Shown: piece after piece, positions 62,301 through 64,000 of the stretch
How the letters are laid out: each line of letters begins with the position of its first letter
Position numbering within the stretch: the stretch's first letter is position 1
Source of the DNA: Emcibacter sp048269205
GTDB lineage: Bacteria; Pseudomonadota; Alphaproteobacteria; Sphingomonadales; Emcibacteraceae
Reading direction: 5' to 3'
Length of the DNA: 64,000 nt
Assembly (NCBI RefSeq): GCF_048269205.1
Contig: NZ_JBLXJC010000001.1
Location: 372,001 to 436,000 of the forward strand
Position numbers and translations under genes: made by a program
Notes under the pieces: model-generated
Told to the model about the DNA's origin: nothing
The model's input: only the letters and a program-made list of their open reading frames with translations
The model's database searches: none

Positions 62301-62821
62301 TGCGGGAACGGCAGGGAAGAGAACAGCAGCGTTTTCACCGGGGCAGGCTCATCCACCGGCTTCTGGAAATCCTGCCGGGACTCTCGTCCGGCGTCCGTTC
62401 GGCGGCGGCAGGGAAATTCCTGTCCCAGCCCGCCCACGGGCTTTCGGAAACAGATCAGATGCAGATTGCCGGTGAAGTCCTGTCTATTCTGGAGGATGAT
62501 CGTTTCAGCGCCATTTTCGGCCCCCTGAGCCGGGCCGAGGTCCCCATTGTCGGTCTGGCAGGGACAATGCCCGTTTCCGGCCAGGTTGACCGCCTGGTGA
62601 TGACCGACGGGGAAATCCTGGTGGTGGATTACAAGACCAACCGGCCCCCTCCTGCCGCAGTGGACGGTGTGCCCGCCCTATATCTCAGACAGATGGCGGC
62701 CTATCGCCATATTCTTGCGGCTATCTATCCGGATCATGTGATCCGCACGGCACTTTTGTGGACTGACGTGGCAAAACTTATGGAAATACCGGACGAAATG
62801 CTGAATCAGGTGGTTTTTTGA
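59393..62821 (+). CDS. addA: Double-strand break repair helicase AddA
   Basis: A 1142-residue UvrD-type helicase-nuclease, partner of AddB. Walker A ASAGTGKT is at residues 21-28, followed by CLTFTKAAAAEMANRI, Walker B LIDEAQDTNPEQW, the QSIYSFQRADPRQF motif, VHGSKGLQAPIVFLPD and RLLYVALTRAEDRLY. The C-terminal nuclease has GQVDRLVMTDGEILVVDYKT with an intact DYKT. Both AddA and AddB nuclease motifs are intact, so both DNA strands can be cut. Confidence 0.97.
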   Translation: MSQTPEQRRASDPAASVWVGASAGTGKTFVLTNRVLRLLLDGERASPERLLCLTFTKAAAAEMANRINDRLAVWAVCSEEKLTEELTGLLDHRPSEEIRQRARKLFAEVLEVPGGLKIQTIHSFCQSLLGRFPIEASLAPHFKVMDDLTSGEYLQRARDIIFSEARGEGNRVLSEALAHISARVAEQTFAELIQELIGERGQLDRLMDRFQTVAKVMFKLRNFLGLGPTETKEDVLEAACNEANFDGAGLRLVLPHMLAGGKTDKKNSEIMAHWLSTPEERLAGLSDYQLVFLKKDGDVRASLVTKKVQEACPQALQIMQEEAERLLRVNERCRLLAMLDNTKALLAIGEAFGSAYRESKRRHAVLDYDDLILTVTGLLGKPDVADWVLFKLDGGIDHILIDEAQDTNPEQWQVIRTLAGEFFAGEGAREITRTIFAVGDVKQSIYSFQRADPRQFVESRAHFECRAGEISRDFHDVSLDLSFRSTAAVLNVVDRVFEATEHRKALSFSHEEIIHKPHRTGEAGLVELWPVEIMPEEAEEEDWSPPKIQKPSRSPEMRLARRIADTIHGWLKSGEKLHSSDRPITPGDILILVRKRGKFDDYLIRALKSRGIPVAGQDKMVLTEQLAVEDLVAAGNFVLLPDDDLTLAVVLKSPLVGFDEEELFELAHGRKKGDSLWGRLLRRRNENERFSGAVDYLTKLTGYADFAPPFEFYSYLLGPLRGREKILARLGEEASDPMDEFLSLAMAYEQNNVSSLQGFLSWVGRSKMEIKRDMEQGQDQVRIMTVHGSKGLQAPIVFLPDTCQTPVKENKILWAEHDGVPLMLWPGGAANAVGPAAEAREKNREIRDEEYLRLLYVALTRAEDRLYISGWEGKQKRRDGCWYNLIEQALKGMDGVEEQEGWNDQPLLRFSNPQEKDIKHEMVDLATSAGTPPLPAWARALPGDEPVPPRPLTPSRPAEEEPAVLSPLTMRERQGREQQRFHRGRLIHRLLEILPGLSSGVRSAAAGKFLSQPAHGLSETDQMQIAGEVLSILEDDRFSAIFGPLSRAEVPIVGLAGTMPVSGQVDRLVMTDGEILVVDYKTNRPPPAAVDGVPALYLRQMAAYRHILAAIYPDHVIRTALLWTDVAKLMEIPDEMLNQVVF

Positions 62822-62840
62822 TCACGTTTTCTTGATTGTC

Positions 62841-62869
62841 TTGACGTTGCCCCGTCCTGTTCCTACATT
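62841..62869 (+). promoter_or_regulatory. Sigma-70-type promoter of trxA
   Basis: TTGACG (62841-62846), an exact 17-base spacer and TACATT (62864-62869), 43 bases before the thioredoxin start and after the addA stop. Confidence 0.65.
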
Positions 62870-62911
62870 TGCACTGTAAATATTACTGTTTCATAAACCA
62901 AGGAATGACTG

Positions 62912-63232
62912 ATGAGTACAATTGCTGTGACCGACGCAGGTTTTGAAAGCGAAGTTCTGAACGCGGAAAAGCCTATTTTGGTTGATTTCTGGGCAGAATG
63001 GTGCGGCCCCTGTAAACAGATCGGCCCGGTTCTGGAAGATGTTTCCACCGAGATGGCCGACAAGGTCACCATTGCAAAAGTCAATATTGACGAAAACCCC
63101 GAAGCACCGACCCGCTACGGTGTACGCAGCATTCCTACCATGCTCCTGTTCAAGGGCGGTGAAGTGGCAGCCATGAAAATCGGCGCCACATCCAAAACCG
63201 ACCTGACTGCATGGCTGAACGAGAATCTTTGA
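62912..63232 (+). CDS. trxA: Thioredoxin
   Basis: A 106-residue cytoplasmic disulfide reductant. The active site WCGPCK has Cys31 and Cys34, preceded by ILVDFWAEW, and the cis-Pro loop is RSIPTMLLFKGGE. Length and features are those of thioredoxin 1. A good ribosome site (AAGGAATG) overlaps a start-like ATG nearby. It has its own promoter and terminator. Confidence 0.97.
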   Translation: MSTIAVTDAGFESEVLNAEKPILVDFWAEWCGPCKQIGPVLEDVSTEMADKVTIAKVNIDENPEAPTRYGVRSIPTMLLFKGGEVAAMKIGATSKTDLTAWLNENL

Positions 63233-63265
63233 GCATTTTCCCCCAAGGTGCTTGAAGACGGAGGG

Positions 63266-63293
63266 GCGCCGACCACCTGGTCGGCGCTCTTCC
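63266..63293. terminator. Terminator between trxA and folC
   Basis: A perfect 10-bp stem GCGCCGACCA / TGGTCGGCGC with a 2-base loop lies 33 bases after the trxA stop, followed by TCTTCC. It can serve both convergent genes. Confidence 0.7.
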
Positions 63294-63318
63294 AATTTGG
63301 GGGCTATTCTTCGGGAAG

Positions 63319-64000
63319 TTATTCCTGGGTGAGGGCCAGGACCTTGCCGGCCAGATAAAGCGACCCGCAGATCAGGACCCGTACCGGGCCTTCCTGTTCC
63401 CGCCCGATCAGATCGAGACTTTCCTCAAAACCCGGCATGGCGACGGCATTTACGCCTGTCTCCCGGGCCATATCCGCAATGTCTTCGGCGCTGTGGCTGT
63501 CTTCGCCCGGCACGTGAACGCCATAAAGCTTGCTTGTCAGTGGCGCAAGCGGGGCCAGAAACCCGCGCGTATCCTTGTTGGCCATCATGCCGCAGATCAG
63601 ATAAAGCGGCAGGTCTTTACGTTCTCTCAGAAGATTGGCGATAATTTCTCCGGCGGCGGGATTATGTCCACCGTCAAGCCACAGTTCGCTGCCTGCGGGT
63701 AATGTGCCCGCAAGGGATGTTTTGGAAAGATTTTGCATCCGGGCCGCCCATTCTGCGGTGGCAAGCCCTGTGCGGATATGCTCTTCAGTGATCTCGAAGC
63801 GTTTCTGGTGACGCAGGCAGGCAATGGCGAGGGCGGCATTCTCCTGCTGGTGCAGGCCAGGCAGAGCCGGTTGCGGCAAGTCCAGAACACCCTGCAGGTC
63901 TTCGTAATGGAAACCACTATCCGTGGCATGATATTTCCAGGCCCGGCCGGAAGAAACCACCGGATTGGCATCGACTTTTTCCGCGACCTCGAGGATGGCC
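63319..64000 (-). CDS. folC: Folylpolyglutamate synthase/dihydrofolate synthase (C-terminal part)
   Basis: The 3' part of folC; the gene continues past the window end, and the frame is open to base 64000. About 227 residues are visible. They hold the C-terminal Mur-ligase-type domain with LWLDGGHNPAAGEIIANLLR, the FolC signature, then LPLYLICGMMANKDTRGFLA. The upstream part reads ENAALAIACLR, near the end of the central ATP domain. FolC adds glutamates to folate and makes dihydrofolate. The usual alphaproteobacterial order is trpF-trpB-trpA-accD-folC beside trxA, but those genes lie outside this window. Confidence 0.95.
   Translation of the reverse strand, partial: AILEVAEKVDANPVVSSGRAWKYHATDSGFHYEDLQGVLDLPQPALPGLHQQENAALAIACLRHQKRFEITEEHIRTGLATAEWAARMQNLSKTSLAGTLPAGSELWLDGGHNPAAGEIIANLLRERKDLPLYLICGMMANKDTRGFLAPLAPLTSKLYGVHVPGEDSHSAEDIADMARETGVNAVAMPGFEESLDLIGREQEGPVRVLICGSLYLAGKVLALTQE

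Overview
The window is a gene-dense chromosomal segment of an alphaproteobacterium. Evidence for this is the chvI-chvG-hprK-rapZ-EIIA(Man)-HPr-ahcY block, a DivL-type kinase homologue with tyrosine in place of the phospho-acceptor histidine, the divL-tsaE-amgK/murU-addB-addA-trxA block, the J-domain/cobS/cobT/phytase-like/rpmB neighbourhood, and a 3-TM holin of the gene-transfer-agent type. The lineage below class level cannot be fixed from sequence reading; a marine Emcibacterales/Kordiimonadales-like genome is only a guess.

Layout. 1-7 kb: end of an ABC-2 permease, an HI0933/BaiN flavoprotein, an RhlE-like RNA helicase, a YjbR protein, and a tandem pair of exported DUF885 zinc-hydrolase-like proteins. 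7-15 kb: propionate/methylmalonyl-CoA metabolism (methylmalonyl-CoA mutase, then MeaB 4.6 kb later), interrupted by a decayed toxin-antitoxin patch (HEPN-like 3' fragment, intact HigA, HigB with an in-frame amber codon), arfB, a DmeF-like Co/Ni exporter and a SulP transporter. 15-18 kb: an unassigned metzincin-like protein with a small partner gene, separated by a perfect 15-bp hairpin. 18-24 kb: rpmB, phytase-like esterase, TetR regulator, cobT-cobS-J-domain operon, bolA. 24-33 kb: a leucine/isovalerate catabolic operon (MCC beta, methylglutaconyl-CoA hydratase, MCC alpha, HMG-CoA lyase, isovaleryl-CoA dehydrogenase) divergent from a LysR regulator and an AEC transporter. 33-41 kb: ArsR regulator, AI-2E permease, a three-gene phage/GTA-type lysis cassette (unknown, M15 peptidase, holin), AsmA-like, LemA, DUF3137, MAPEG and DUF2891 proteins. 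40.6-45.3 kb: a histone-H1-like HhH protein, NUDIX hydrolase, CYTH triphosphatase, ParA ATPase, CYTH-like/CHAD protein and a second J-domain protein. 45.4-51.5 kb: ChvGI two-component system, nitrogen-type PTS remnants and adenosylhomocysteinase. 51.5-64 kb: divL, tsaE, a fused amgK-murU, addB, addA, trxA and the 3' part of folC.

How they work together. Valine/propionate and leucine catabolism are both represented, and cobalt appears repeatedly (B12-dependent mutase, MeaB chaperone, DmeF exporter, CobST chelatase subunits). The most promising candidates for undescribed biology are (i) the CYTH/ParA/CHAD/Lys-rich HhH neighbourhood, which may handle polyphosphate granules and their partition; (ii) the metzincin plus small-protein pair at 15.2-17.7 kb; and (iii) the compact holin/M15-peptidase lysis cassette. 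Strong individual observations are the AmgK-MurU gene fusion, the nonsense-disrupted HigB beside an intact HigA, and the probable leaderless arfB transcript. All assignments come from reading the sequence; no database search was run.
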